From contig NZ_FOCZ01000006.1 in the NCBI RefSeq assembly GCF_900110245.1, positions 187,004 to 251,003 on the forward strand: DNA of 64,000 nt, in the 5' to 3' direction. The notes under the pieces were generated by a model. The model was not told the DNA's origin, did not search any database, and saw only the letters and a list, made by a program, of their open reading frames with translations. The DNA comes from Niastella yeongjuensis (GTDB taxonomy: Bacteria; Bacteroidota; Bacteroidia; Chitinophagales; Chitinophagaceae). Shown piece after piece: positions 26,063 through 34,812 of the stretch; position 1 is the first letter of the stretch; the number at the start of each line of letters is the position of its first letter. The translations under genes and the position numbers were made by a program.

Positions 26063-26684
26063 CCTTTATATAATTTCCGGATCAAACGGAGCTGATAAAT
26101 CTACAATTGGCCAGGATTACGTTCCCGCACATGTTTTAGATGATTCCTCATTTTTTGATGGTGACAAGCTTTACATGCAAAAACATTTGGAGCTTTGGAA
26201 GTCAGGAACGCGAGTTGACAAGAAAATAAGAGAAGTAGCAAATGATTTTGTGGTAGAAACGTTCAGCCAATTGGTTGATAAAGCAATTGGCTCCAATAAG
26301 CATTTTGCATACGAGGGTCATTTTACAGAGGATAGTTCCTGGAATATACCCAGATTTTTTAAAAAAGACGGGTATACTGTGCATTTGATCTTCTTTGGCT
26401 TAAGCAACACGGACCAATCAGAACTTCGTGTGCTGGAGAGAGTTAAAGATGGAGGACATTTCGTTCCTCGTTTGATGATTGAAAATAACTTTTATGGAAA
26501 TTTAAAACAGCTTGACCGGAACCTCAATCTTTTAGATTCTTTATTAGTTTTCGACACTTCTACTACTACGCCATTTCTTCTGGCCAAAATGATAAACTCC
26601 AAATTAGAGCTATTTGCATCAAAAGATAAACTTCCGGATTGGTTTATCAGTTACCTTCCGGAGGTTTTAAAAAGAGCAATATAA
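26055..26684 (+). CDS. Zeta-toxin-like ATPase/kinase with altered Walker A motif
   Basis: 209 aa, a compact P-loop protein of the zeta-toxin/AAA_33 type. The opening DLYIISGSNGADKSTIGQDY contains the Walker A loop, but the invariant glycine before the lysine is Asp14 (GSNGADKST instead of GSNGAGKST). A single G-to-A change (GGT to GAT) would explain this. Other expected elements are present: the acidic DDSSFFDGDKLY segment, FAYEGHF and the later arginine-rich RVLERVKDGGHFVPRLMIE. Zeta toxins phosphorylate UDP-N-acetylglucosamine or related nucleotides. The Asp substitution probably weakens or abolishes ATP binding, so the toxin may be inactive. Confidence 0.78.
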   Translation: MPDLYIISGSNGADKSTIGQDYVPAHVLDDSSFFDGDKLYMQKHLELWKSGTRVDKKIREVANDFVVETFSQLVDKAIGSNKHFAYEGHFTEDSSWNIPRFFKKDGYTVHLIFFGLSNTDQSELRVLERVKDGGHFVPRLMIENNFYGNLKQLDRNLNLLDSLLVFDTSTTTPFLLAKMINSKLELFASKDKLPDWFISYLPEVLKRAI

Positions 26685-26691
26685 AAGCGGA

Positions 26692-26713
26692 TCTCGCCTT
26701 AGTGAGACGATCC
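26692..26713 (+). terminator. Stem-loop after the zeta-like gene
   Basis: GGA-TCTC and GAGA-(CGA)-TCC form an imperfect stem around GCCTTAGT, between the stop at 26684 and the right 40-bp repeat. The T run is missing, so it is a weak terminator candidate. Confidence 0.35.
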
Positions 26714-26753
26714 AAACCTGTCAGAACTGAGCACGATTAAGCGCCCAGCCCTA
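26714..26753. repeat. 40-bp direct repeat, right copy
   Basis: Exact duplicate of 25716-25755. It lies between the zeta-like gene and the stop codon of the minus-strand GH10 gene at 26773. Together the copies delimit a 1.04-kb module that holds the putative antitoxin and the zeta-like gene. Confidence 0.9.
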
Positions 26754-26772
26754 ACAGGCGGTCTCTACTGAT

Positions 26773-28410
26773 TTATTTTAGTTGCAGGCCGGTGAGGAAT
26801 TCGTTAAAGGCCTCTTTTCTGTTATAATTGTCATCCCACAACAGCGGATAATCTTTTGTATGATACGGCGTGCGGTTGCGTAACCAGGAGTCTGCATCAC
26901 CTACTCCCCAAATTGTGATACCGGCTCGTTGCGCCTCGGGCACATTGCGGAGATACGATTCCGCGACATACCTGTATTTGGCAGCCTGCTGCGGCAGCAT
27001 AGTGGGCGACAATACAAAATTGGCCGTTTGCGGGTTCTGCTGGTCGCCGAGGTTTACACTGATATCCAGTTCGGTGATCTTTACCAATAGCCCCAGTTTG
27101 GCCATTTTCATCAATGCATTGTCGATGGCGGTATTCGACACCAGGTAGGTCATGTGAAACTGCAGCCCTACCCCGTCAATAGGAACGCCCTTTGCTTTTA
27201 ACCGCGTTATAAGAGCAATAAGGCTGTCCATCTTCACATTATTGGTCTCATGGGCATAATCGTTCAAAAATAATTTGGCGGTGGGGTCGGCGGCACGCGC
27301 ATACCGGAAAGCTTTTGCTATCATGCTATCCCCGTTCGTAAGTAATTTTTTGGAGCCATCCCGGTCGCCCAGGTAATCGCCCCAATAGAAAGCATCGCTA
27401 ACGCTTGTGCCGCTTCTAACCACACCATTGTCATCAAAGGGTTCATTGATCACATCCCAGGCATGTACCCTGTCTTTATACCGCGTAACCATGCTGGTGA
27501 TGAAATTCTTCAGCGTTGTATCTACCCGGAGTTGTAATTCGGAAAAATTAGTCTGAGCGGCCAGTGTTACGCTCACGCTGTCAACATAATAAGTATTGGG
27601 TGATGCCCCCATATCGAACAGGATCTGTTTGCTGGCTTCATTTGTTGTAAACGTCCATTCATAGGGTGCCCAACTTGTTGTTATGGGATAATCGTTTGAA
27701 TACTGTGCGAATTGTTGACCGCCGCTGTTTGACAACCTGAACTTCCCTCCTGCGGTGGCTGCTTTAGCGTAAAAGCGCACCTTATAACCAGCTCCAATAG
27801 TAAGGGGCATGGGATTGCTCGCAATCTGTACCCTCCAGGCATCACTGGCAGTAACAGGCGCTGCTTTGAGGGAACGGGAGCCGCCATAGGTCTCATTTGT
27901 TCCACTACCAGCACTGATCAAAGCAGGGCCATTATAAACACTCCAGTTGGCAAAGGGTGCCGACCCGCTGCCTGCCACTTCAAAAGAGCCATCTGTGACC
28001 AGGTTGGGATTTGAGGGAACCGTTATCAGATCCCGTAAATAGTTGCCATTGTTGTTTTGGTACCAGCACAGTGTATGTCCGTGTACACTCATGCCTGCAC
28101 CTGTAACTGCATTTACAAAGGCATCGGCCCTGTTAAAGTTTAACGCGCCATTGCCCTGAACGATAGCCCCATGTTTCATTACATACCCGGCGGTAGCATT
28201 GTCAAATTGTGCTTTAATAATATTGGTATAGTTGCCATTGGCCATGAAGGGATCATAATCTACGCCCACGCCTATTGGAAAGGTGGCGGCGTCTTTCAGC
28301 GACAATTCCAGATCGGGTTTAAGTACATCCGGATCGTTGTTGATCTTTTTATTACAACCGGTTAAATAAACAAGCGCTAACAGGCCGGGCAATATATTGA
28401 TAAGTTTCAT
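26773..28410 (-). CDS. GH10 endo-1,4-beta-xylanase lipoprotein with inserted CBM
   Basis: 545 aa. A lipoprotein signal (LLALVYLTGC, lipidated Cys19) is followed by a GH10 barrel. The first part (VGVDYDPFMANGNY, KAQFDNATAGYVMKHGA, GMSVHGHTLCWYQNN) is interrupted at about residues 135-285 by a CBM4/9-like carbohydrate-binding beta-sandwich (LVTDGSFEVAGSGSAPFANW ... TYYVDSVSVTL). The catalytic acids follow: E323 in WDVINEP and E447 in ITELDIS. This insertion topology is known from Bacteroides Xyn10 enzymes displayed on the cell surface. It is the last gene of the SusC-SusD-IPT-GH10 operon and cuts xylan into imported oligosaccharides. Confidence 0.95.
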   Translation of the reverse strand: MKLINILPGLLALVYLTGCNKKINNDPDVLKPDLELSLKDAATFPIGVGVDYDPFMANGNYTNIIKAQFDNATAGYVMKHGAIVQGNGALNFNRADAFVNAVTGAGMSVHGHTLCWYQNNNGNYLRDLITVPSNPNLVTDGSFEVAGSGSAPFANWSVYNGPALISAGSGTNETYGGSRSLKAAPVTASDAWRVQIASNPMPLTIGAGYKVRFYAKAATAGGKFRLSNSGGQQFAQYSNDYPITTSWAPYEWTFTTNEASKQILFDMGASPNTYYVDSVSVTLAAQTNFSELQLRVDTTLKNFITSMVTRYKDRVHAWDVINEPFDDNGVVRSGTSVSDAFYWGDYLGDRDGSKKLLTNGDSMIAKAFRYARAADPTAKLFLNDYAHETNNVKMDSLIALITRLKAKGVPIDGVGLQFHMTYLVSNTAIDNALMKMAKLGLLVKITELDISVNLGDQQNPQTANFVLSPTMLPQQAAKYRYVAESYLRNVPEAQRAGITIWGVGDADSWLRNRTPYHTKDYPLLWDDNYNRKEAFNEFLTGLQLK

Positions 28411-28431
28411 TGTTGTTTAGTTTGTGTTGTT

Positions 28432-29538
28432 CTAATAAGCAAACCGCACATTGTCAATATTCGCTTCCATCGGATTTAAGTGATAGTTCTGAAAAAAGAA
28501 TTTCACTTTGGTGATTTTTACCGGGTCAGGGTTCTGCGTACCGCTGCCATAAAAATTGAATAATTGGGTTAAAGGGACCGCAACTGTATTCCAGCCGGTA
28601 TTATTTATGGAAATATCTATGGCATAATTGGTAGCATCGACATCATTAGTGGTTTCCTGCACAATTACCTGCAGCACGGTAGCGGTTTTGCCATTGTTGT
28701 TTACATCGAATTTTAAGGTAGTGGCGGCTGTAGTAGAGGTCATGCCAAAAGTTTGATTGGCAGTACCAAGAACGGGTGTAGAAACCCCGGCATATGTTTT
28801 GGTCGCCGGCTGTTGTGGGATAATTTTTAAAAACCTGCCTGATATAGAATCAGGATCACTCCTGGTCATTGTTTTCGAAGTCATTTGACCGATCAGGTAC
28901 CACCCATCACCATCTGCGGCAGGTCCGGCTCCATCAAAATCGGAAATCAGGAAGGCCCGCTCCCCTATTATAATATTGCCGGTGCTATACGTTGTACCGC
29001 CCCAGGTTACTACAGAAAGTAATCCGGAGGTGGCGCCTGCAGGCACTTTTACTTTCAGTTGGGTGCGGCTCGATGAATCCACTACAATGGCTTTTACATT
29101 ACCGATATATACTCCATTGATATTTGTGAACATGGTACCTGTTATCGTCACTGTATCGCCTACCGGCGCGTTACCGGGGGTAAAGCTGTTGATCACTGGT
29201 GCAGGTTGTAATACCGTAAAGTCAACCATGGCGGTTTTACCTTCCCGGTTGGTAATGGCAATCTGCTGCGGCCCGAATTTAGGATTGGTGGGCACATTGG
29301 TAAAAATGGCAGACCCGGTATTGAACACAGAACTGAAGGAAGCGATAGCCGTATCGAATTTTATTGATACAATATCCTGCATATCGTTGCCGGAGATGGT
29401 AATAAAGGTTTCAGGCAATGCAGCAGCCGGGTTTACCGATAAATTGCCGGGTGTATGTACATCGTCTTTTTTGCAACCTGTATATAATGTAGTTGCCAGT
29501 ATACAAAACACTGCACAACGCAACATCTGTATTTTCAT
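28432..29538 (-). CDS. IPT/TIG-domain surface glycan-binding lipoprotein (xylan SGBP-B type)
   Basis: 368 aa. Lipoprotein signal (CILATTLYTGC, lipidated Cys22). Two IPT/TIG beta domains (about residues 33-110 and 112-190: INSFTPGNAPVGDTVTITGT, INGVYIGNVKAIVV) lead into a C-terminal beta-jelly-roll (about 195-368: LISDFDGAGPAADGDGWYLI ... KFFFQNYHLNPMEANIDNV) that resembles the xylan-binding domain of Bacteroides surface glycan-binding proteins. It is encoded 20 bp after susD and 21 bp before the GH10 gene, the same order as in Bacteroides xylan loci. It should hold xylan at the cell surface. Confidence 0.85.
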   Translation of the reverse strand: MKIQMLRCAVFCILATTLYTGCKKDDVHTPGNLSVNPAAALPETFITISGNDMQDIVSIKFDTAIASFSSVFNTGSAIFTNVPTNPKFGPQQIAITNREGKTAMVDFTVLQPAPVINSFTPGNAPVGDTVTITGTMFTNINGVYIGNVKAIVVDSSSRTQLKVKVPAGATSGLLSVVTWGGTTYSTGNIIIGERAFLISDFDGAGPAADGDGWYLIGQMTSKTMTRSDPDSISGRFLKIIPQQPATKTYAGVSTPVLGTANQTFGMTSTTAATTLKFDVNNNGKTATVLQVIVQETTNDVDATNYAIDISINNTGWNTVAVPLTQLFNFYGSGTQNPDPVKITKVKFFFQNYHLNPMEANIDNVRFAY

Positions 29539-29558
29539 TTGTTGGCCAGATTTTGTGT

Positions 29559-31133
29559 TTAATAATAAGGTACCGGAGTTTCTGCCAGTTTGGGATCGAT
29601 GTCTATTTCCGATTGGGGCAACGGGAACAACAGCATGTTGGCAGTAACCGCAATTTTGTTGGATACAACGGCGCCTTCACCACACCAGCCTTCGAACATG
29701 CCTCTTTCGGTATTGGTCAATTTCTGCAGGGCTTTGTCCTGAGGCAGGCGAAGGATATCGTACCAGTACTGGCCTTCAAAGGCAAACTCCAGCCGTCTTT
29801 CGCGCAACAGGTCATCGGCTGTAATACTGGTTATTGGAATGCCGGCCAAACCGGCACGGGTCCTTACCCGTAAAAACTCAGCAATGGCAATGGGATCGCT
29901 GGTTGATGTATTGTTACCCATTACTGCTTCAACATAAGTAAGCAGTACATCGGCATAACGGATCATATAAGTGTTGATACCGGTTGACATACTATAAGCG
30001 CCACCGGTAGAAGCATTGTCTTCATAATTGCCCACTACGTATTTTTTAACATTAGCGCCTGTTCTTGATTTACAGGAGGGATAGAGATAACCGCCCCTTG
30101 CCTGTAATAATTCGGGATAGCGGTCATTTGCCCGCATATAAGTAGGCTTTCTACGCAGGTCACCTGCAATAGAATCACGTTGCAGATCAATGCTTGGTTT
30201 AAAGCTGCCCCAGCCATCGGTTCCGCCAGTGAGCTCCTGTCCATAAGCGGCGCAATAAGCCTGGGTAACATTGCCGGTACCATAAGCGCCATCGGCATTG
30301 CTGGCCGTCCATTGCAGGGCCCAGACCGATTCCATATTATTGTTATTGCGGGTGTAGAACAAGTCTTCAAACTTTTCCATTAACCCGTACCCGTACGTGC
30401 TTTCATTACTGATCAATTCCCAGGCCTTGGTTTTGGCACTGGCAAAATCATCAATAGTCAGATACACTTTTGCCAGCAGGGCCTTGGCTGCGCCGGCTGA
30501 AACGCGGCCAGGCGTAGCACCTTTAACAGGCAGCCTGGTTTCCGCCTGTTTCAGGTCATTGATGATGAACTTGTAAACATCCGAAACCATATGGCGGGGT
30601 AACTGGTAATTTACCTTGAAATTATTGGTATCGGTAACAATGGGCACTGCGCCATAATTTCTTACCAGGTAAAAATAAGCGGCGGCCCGCATAAAATAAC
30701 ATTCACCCATAGCTGTATTAACTGTACCTGCGTCCAGGCTAACTGCATGGGGGTTATTGGCCAGATTCATCATGATGGCATTGGTTTGCCCTACCACACT
30801 GTACAGGGAAGCCCAGCCTTTGTACAGGTATTCGTTCGACTGCGTTACATTCATGTTTTGAAACTGTACCATAGCAGGATTGGCATCGCCGGTAGAATTG
30901 CCGGAGTACACATCACCAATACTCATGCTATAGGTACAGTTAAAATTAAACCAGGGTGCGCCATATAGGGCCGCGGTAGCTGCCTGCACTTCTGCGGGCG
31001 TTTTGAAATAAGTTACTTCTGTATATTGTCCGGGTGGTGTTCCGTCGAAGAATGATTTTTTACAGGCAACCATAGCCGATACCGCCAGGGTCATCCCCAT
31101 TATTCCTATTATATTTTTACATATTGGCTTCAT
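29559..31133 (-). CDS. SusD-like glycan-binding lipoprotein (xylan locus)
   Basis: 524 aa. Signal with lipobox AVSAMVAC (lipidated Cys24) and the N-terminal SusD-like domain KSFFDGTPPGQYTEVTYFKT, followed by TPR-like helices (GECYFMRAAAYFYLVRNYGA, RVSAGAAKALLAKVYLTI) and the C-terminal RagB/SusD part (YMIRYADVLLTYVEAVMGN, LLRERRLEFAFEGQYWYDIL). SusD proteins cap the SusC channel and bind the glycan. It is 32 bp after susC on the same strand. The xylan assignment comes from the downstream GH10 and IPT genes. Confidence 0.93.
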   Translation of the reverse strand: MKPICKNIIGIMGMTLAVSAMVACKKSFFDGTPPGQYTEVTYFKTPAEVQAATAALYGAPWFNFNCTYSMSIGDVYSGNSTGDANPAMVQFQNMNVTQSNEYLYKGWASLYSVVGQTNAIMMNLANNPHAVSLDAGTVNTAMGECYFMRAAAYFYLVRNYGAVPIVTDTNNFKVNYQLPRHMVSDVYKFIINDLKQAETRLPVKGATPGRVSAGAAKALLAKVYLTIDDFASAKTKAWELISNESTYGYGLMEKFEDLFYTRNNNNMESVWALQWTASNADGAYGTGNVTQAYCAAYGQELTGGTDGWGSFKPSIDLQRDSIAGDLRRKPTYMRANDRYPELLQARGGYLYPSCKSRTGANVKKYVVGNYEDNASTGGAYSMSTGINTYMIRYADVLLTYVEAVMGNNTSTSDPIAIAEFLRVRTRAGLAGIPITSITADDLLRERRLEFAFEGQYWYDILRLPQDKALQKLTNTERGMFEGWCGEGAVVSNKIAVTANMLLFPLPQSEIDIDPKLAETPVPYY

Positions 31134-31165
31134 CGTTTATAATATTTTGGCTGGTTCAGGATATT

Positions 31166-34100
31166 TTAAAACTCTAGGTTTATACCGCCGGTCACTGTTC
31201 TGGGAACCGGGTAACGGCCCAGATCGATCCCGTTCAGGAATACATTGCCATTTACCGGCCCTACTTCCGGATCATAACCGGAATAGTTGGTAAAGGTGTA
31301 CAGGTTTTGTATGGAGATATAGGCCCGTATTCCTGTTATGGCTTTCACGCGCCGTTGCAATAACGGAGTGAAGTTGTAACCCAGCGTTATATTTTGTATA
31401 CGCAGGTAGGAGCCATCTTCAATAAACCGGTTAGAGATCCCTGAGTTTTCGTTAGGGTCGCCATTCACATAGCGGGGCATGGACGTATTGGTATTCTCAT
31501 ACGTCCAGCGGTCTCTTACAGAGGCCATCTGGTTGCCGGCGGTGGCCGTCATACCTTCGCCCCATACGCGGGTATAGTTGAAAATATCATTTCCATAGGT
31601 ACCGGTAAGGAAGATAGAGGCGTCGAAATTCGCGTACGAGAGGTTGTTGGTAAAACCAAAGGTGAATTTAGGGTTGGGGTTCCCGATGATCACCCGGTCA
31701 TCGCCATCGATTGCACCGCTTTTATCCTGGTCCCTGAACTGAATATCGCCCAGATAAGTACCGTTCTTAGGATTCCTGTCGTTACCGGCCCGAATGGCGG
31801 CGGCATTCAGCTGATCTATATTCTGGAACAGTCCAACCGTTTCATACCCATAAAATAATCCTACGGGTTGCCCTACCAGTGTTTTAGTGATTGGCGGGTT
31901 ACCATTCACCGAAAGGGTTTGTATAATGTTACTGGTTTGGCTGTTCAGTTCTTTTACCGTATTTCGGTAATGGGAGAAGATCAGGGTACTCTTCCAGTCT
32001 ACTTTTGGATTCTTGCCAGAGTGGTATACAAGGGAAATGTCGTAGCCCTTGTTTTGCATTTTACCATAGTTCACATAGGGGGCAGCCATTCCAAGGGTGC
32101 CGCTATTGGGTATACCGATTCCTGTAAACGCGGGGTAAGTGGCAGAGAACAGGAATTTGTCGGAAAGCTTGTTGTACAGATCGATGGTAACATCCCATCT
32201 GCGTGCAATACCCAGATCGATGCCCAGGTTGGTTTGCGCCTGGTGTTCCCAGGTTACATCGGGGTTTGCATAATTACTGATGTATTGCCCTAACCCGCTG
32301 CCAAAGGCCGATGAATTGATGAACACCGGGCTCAGGGCTGAACCGTATACATAGTTAGGTACATTCTGGTTGCCTATTTCGCCATACCCTACTCTTAACT
32401 TCAGGTGATTGACAGATGAAAATGATTTGAAAAACTCCTCATTCGAAATCGTCCAGGAAGCGGAGATACCGGGAAACCAGCCTATTTGTTTACCAGGCGC
32501 AAATTTGCTGGTACGGTCCCTTCTGATATTGGCGGTGAAAGAATAGCGGTTATCGAATGAATAAATGATCCGGCTGAAGTAAGACTCCTGCGTGCTTTGT
32601 CCCAGATTTTGGGTAGAACTGGCCGTTGATGGATCTCCCAGGTTCAGCGAATACAGGTCGTTGGAAACAAATTTCGACCGGGAAGCTGTTATACTGTTCG
32701 ATTCATACTTCTGCGATTCCTGTCCCAGCATTACGGTGAGGTCATGTTCTTTTATTCTTTTTTGCCAGGTGAGTACATTACGCCAGTTCCAGAAAGTTGT
32801 TTTATTGGTTTGTACTTTATAACTGTTCAGGTTGTTGATACTGCGGCCCCAGGCAAACGTTGGCATCCAGGCATCGCTGTTGTTCCAGTTAAGATCACTG
32901 CCGAAATCGGAGCGGAAAGTGAAGTCTTTCAGGAATGTAGTTTGCACATACAGGTTGCTCTGCAGTTTGTTTTTATTAAGCAGGGTGTGCCAGGTTGTTG
33001 CCTGGGCAACCGGGTTACCGCCACTCACTGCACCCAGGCCTTCTATATCGCTTGGGCCGCCAAAGGTACCGTTGACATTATAGACAGGCACATCGGGTGA
33101 CTGTTGAATAGCCATAGCAATCACATTTCCATAATTGTTATTGCTGTTGTTGGTCAATGTAATGGTTTGGCCGGTGCTGCTATAGCTGCCATTGATACCT
33201 AGTTTTAACCAGGGCTTTACCTGGTTATCGAGGTTGATGCGAATGGTTTTACGTTTTAATCCCGAGCCTATGATGGTGCCTTCCTGGTTAAAATAATTTC
33301 CGGAGATATAATAAGTAGTGCCCAGTTTACCACCCGACAATGCCAGCTGGTAGTTTTGAATGGCTGCAGATTTAAAGATCTCGCGTTGCCAGTCGGTGCC
33401 TGCCCCCAGCAGATCGGCATTGGCGAATTGGGGCGCCCGTTCTGTACCGGTGAAATCGGCAATACTGTTCTTGTAGGCGGCATAGCCTTTCAGGTCCATC
33501 AGATCGAGATACCTGCTAACCTTTGAAATGCCGTAATAGGCGTCGAAGGCTATTTTGCCATCGCCGGCTTTTCCTTTTTTGGTGGTGATGATGATTACGC
33601 CATTTGCGCCACGATTACCATAAATAGAAGTAGCGGAAGCATCTTTTAAAATGTCTACCGATAAAATGTCGTTGGGGTTTAAAAAGGCCAGGGCACTCAT
33701 GTTGCTTTCACCATCGCCTACAAAAGAAATAGCGTCTTTGTTATTATTACCTTCCAGGGGTACGCCATCGATAACATACAAGGGCTCGGTGCCGCCGAAT
33801 GTGCTGATACCGCGGATCTTTACCGATACACCACCGCCGGGCGCACCGGAGTTTTGGGTTACCGTTACACCCGAAGCTTTGCCTTGCAGCATTTGATCGA
33901 TACCTGTTTGGGGCAGGTTCTTTAAGTCTTCGGCTTTTATAGATACAATGGAACTGTTTACGTCTTTCCGTTTCTGGGTACCGTAACCAATTACCACCAC
34001 ATCATCGAGGTTCACGATCTGTGCTTTCAGAATGATGAGGAAACGGGTTTCTTTGGCTATTACTATTTCCTGCTTTTCATAGCCTACTGCAGAAATGATC

Positions 34101-34645
34101 AATACTTTGTCTTCTTCTATTGTATTCAGTTCAAATACACCCTCCTTATTGGAGGTGGTGCCGCGGCTGGTACCTTTTATCTGGATATTGGCACTTACTA
34201 CGGCATTTCCTTCTTCGGTCACAATCTTCCCGGTGATCTTTCCCGGCAGCATTACCGGCAATACTTCCTCTCCGGAATTATCCTCCAGGGCGTTGCCATC
34301 GCTGCCTGGCAACACGCCGGAAGCAGCAATGGTATTTAAAAAGATATACCCGTTCCTGTCTACTTCAAAACTAATGTGCAAAGGAGTTAGCACCAGGGAA
34401 AGAAAATCCGACAATGGTTTGTCTTTTACACTAATGGTGACACGGCGGTCACTCTGAATGATCTCCCGGCTGTACAGGAACCGGGCGCCGGTCATTTTAC
34501 TCACCTCTTTCAGTACCGCTTTCAATTCTTTATTCGATACCGAAATAGTTACATTTTTGGCCGGGATCTCCTGGCCCGTGGTGACTTTGGCAAGGCTACA
34601 AAATGAGGTCAACAGCAGCAGTATCGGGATGGCAGACAGTTTCAT
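31166..34645 (-). CDS. SusC-like TonB-dependent transporter with STN domain (xylan locus)
   Basis: 1159 aa from the ATG at 34645. An in-frame ATG at 34708 would add 21 residues, but those codons run through a GC-rich hairpin that looks like leader, so the shorter form is preferred. Signal peptide (KLSAIPILLLLTSFCSLAKV), STN secretin/TonB domain (about residues 30-105, VTISVSNKELKAVLKEVSKM), carboxypeptidase-like domain (GKIVTEEGNAVVSANIQIKG), plug with the SusC signature DDVVVIGYGTQKRKDVNSSI, then the barrel, ending in NLEF. The STN domain marks it as controlled through a FecR/sigma relay, and fecR lies directly upstream. Confidence 0.95.
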   Translation of the reverse strand: MKLSAIPILLLLTSFCSLAKVTTGQEIPAKNVTISVSNKELKAVLKEVSKMTGARFLYSREIIQSDRRVTISVKDKPLSDFLSLVLTPLHISFEVDRNGYIFLNTIAASGVLPGSDGNALEDNSGEEVLPVMLPGKITGKIVTEEGNAVVSANIQIKGTSRGTTSNKEGVFELNTIEEDKVLIISAVGYEKQEIVIAKETRFLIILKAQIVNLDDVVVIGYGTQKRKDVNSSIVSIKAEDLKNLPQTGIDQMLQGKASGVTVTQNSGAPGGGVSVKIRGISTFGGTEPLYVIDGVPLEGNNNKDAISFVGDGESNMSALAFLNPNDILSVDILKDASATSIYGNRGANGVIIITTKKGKAGDGKIAFDAYYGISKVSRYLDLMDLKGYAAYKNSIADFTGTERAPQFANADLLGAGTDWQREIFKSAAIQNYQLALSGGKLGTTYYISGNYFNQEGTIIGSGLKRKTIRINLDNQVKPWLKLGINGSYSSTGQTITLTNNSNNNYGNVIAMAIQQSPDVPVYNVNGTFGGPSDIEGLGAVSGGNPVAQATTWHTLLNKNKLQSNLYVQTTFLKDFTFRSDFGSDLNWNNSDAWMPTFAWGRSINNLNSYKVQTNKTTFWNWRNVLTWQKRIKEHDLTVMLGQESQKYESNSITASRSKFVSNDLYSLNLGDPSTASSTQNLGQSTQESYFSRIIYSFDNRYSFTANIRRDRTSKFAPGKQIGWFPGISASWTISNEEFFKSFSSVNHLKLRVGYGEIGNQNVPNYVYGSALSPVFINSSAFGSGLGQYISNYANPDVTWEHQAQTNLGIDLGIARRWDVTIDLYNKLSDKFLFSATYPAFTGIGIPNSGTLGMAAPYVNYGKMQNKGYDISLVYHSGKNPKVDWKSTLIFSHYRNTVKELNSQTSNIIQTLSVNGNPPITKTLVGQPVGLFYGYETVGLFQNIDQLNAAAIRAGNDRNPKNGTYLGDIQFRDQDKSGAIDGDDRVIIGNPNPKFTFGFTNNLSYANFDASIFLTGTYGNDIFNYTRVWGEGMTATAGNQMASVRDRWTYENTNTSMPRYVNGDPNENSGISNRFIEDGSYLRIQNITLGYNFTPLLQRRVKAITGIRAYISIQNLYTFTNYSGYDPEVGPVNGNVFLNGIDLGRYPVPRTVTGGINLEF

Positions 34646-34653
34646 AATACCCC

Positions 34654-34683
34654 CTGGCCTCCGCCAGCCGGCGGAGGAACCAG
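34654..34683 (-). promoter_or_regulatory. GC-rich hairpin just before the xylan susC start
   Basis: In minus-strand sense, CTGG-TT-CCTCCGCC pairs with GGCGGAGG-CCAG around a GGCT loop: 12 pairs with one 2-base bulge, ending 8 bases before the ATG at 34645. It may control translation or stability of susC mRNA, or be a dispersed palindrome; a degenerate relative (TCTGCCAGCCAGCGGA) lies in the leader of the other susC near 44404. Confidence 0.55.
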
Positions 34684-34812
34684 AGAGTGTGGCAAGTGAT
34701 CGTAGCATAACAGTTAGTATTGGTTGCTAATAGGTTCAGCGTTCCAGGTTCAGGTTGCCGCGCCGGGGTGTATTTGCTTTCGGCTTTTCGGCTTACAGTG
34801 TAAAGCTGTTTT

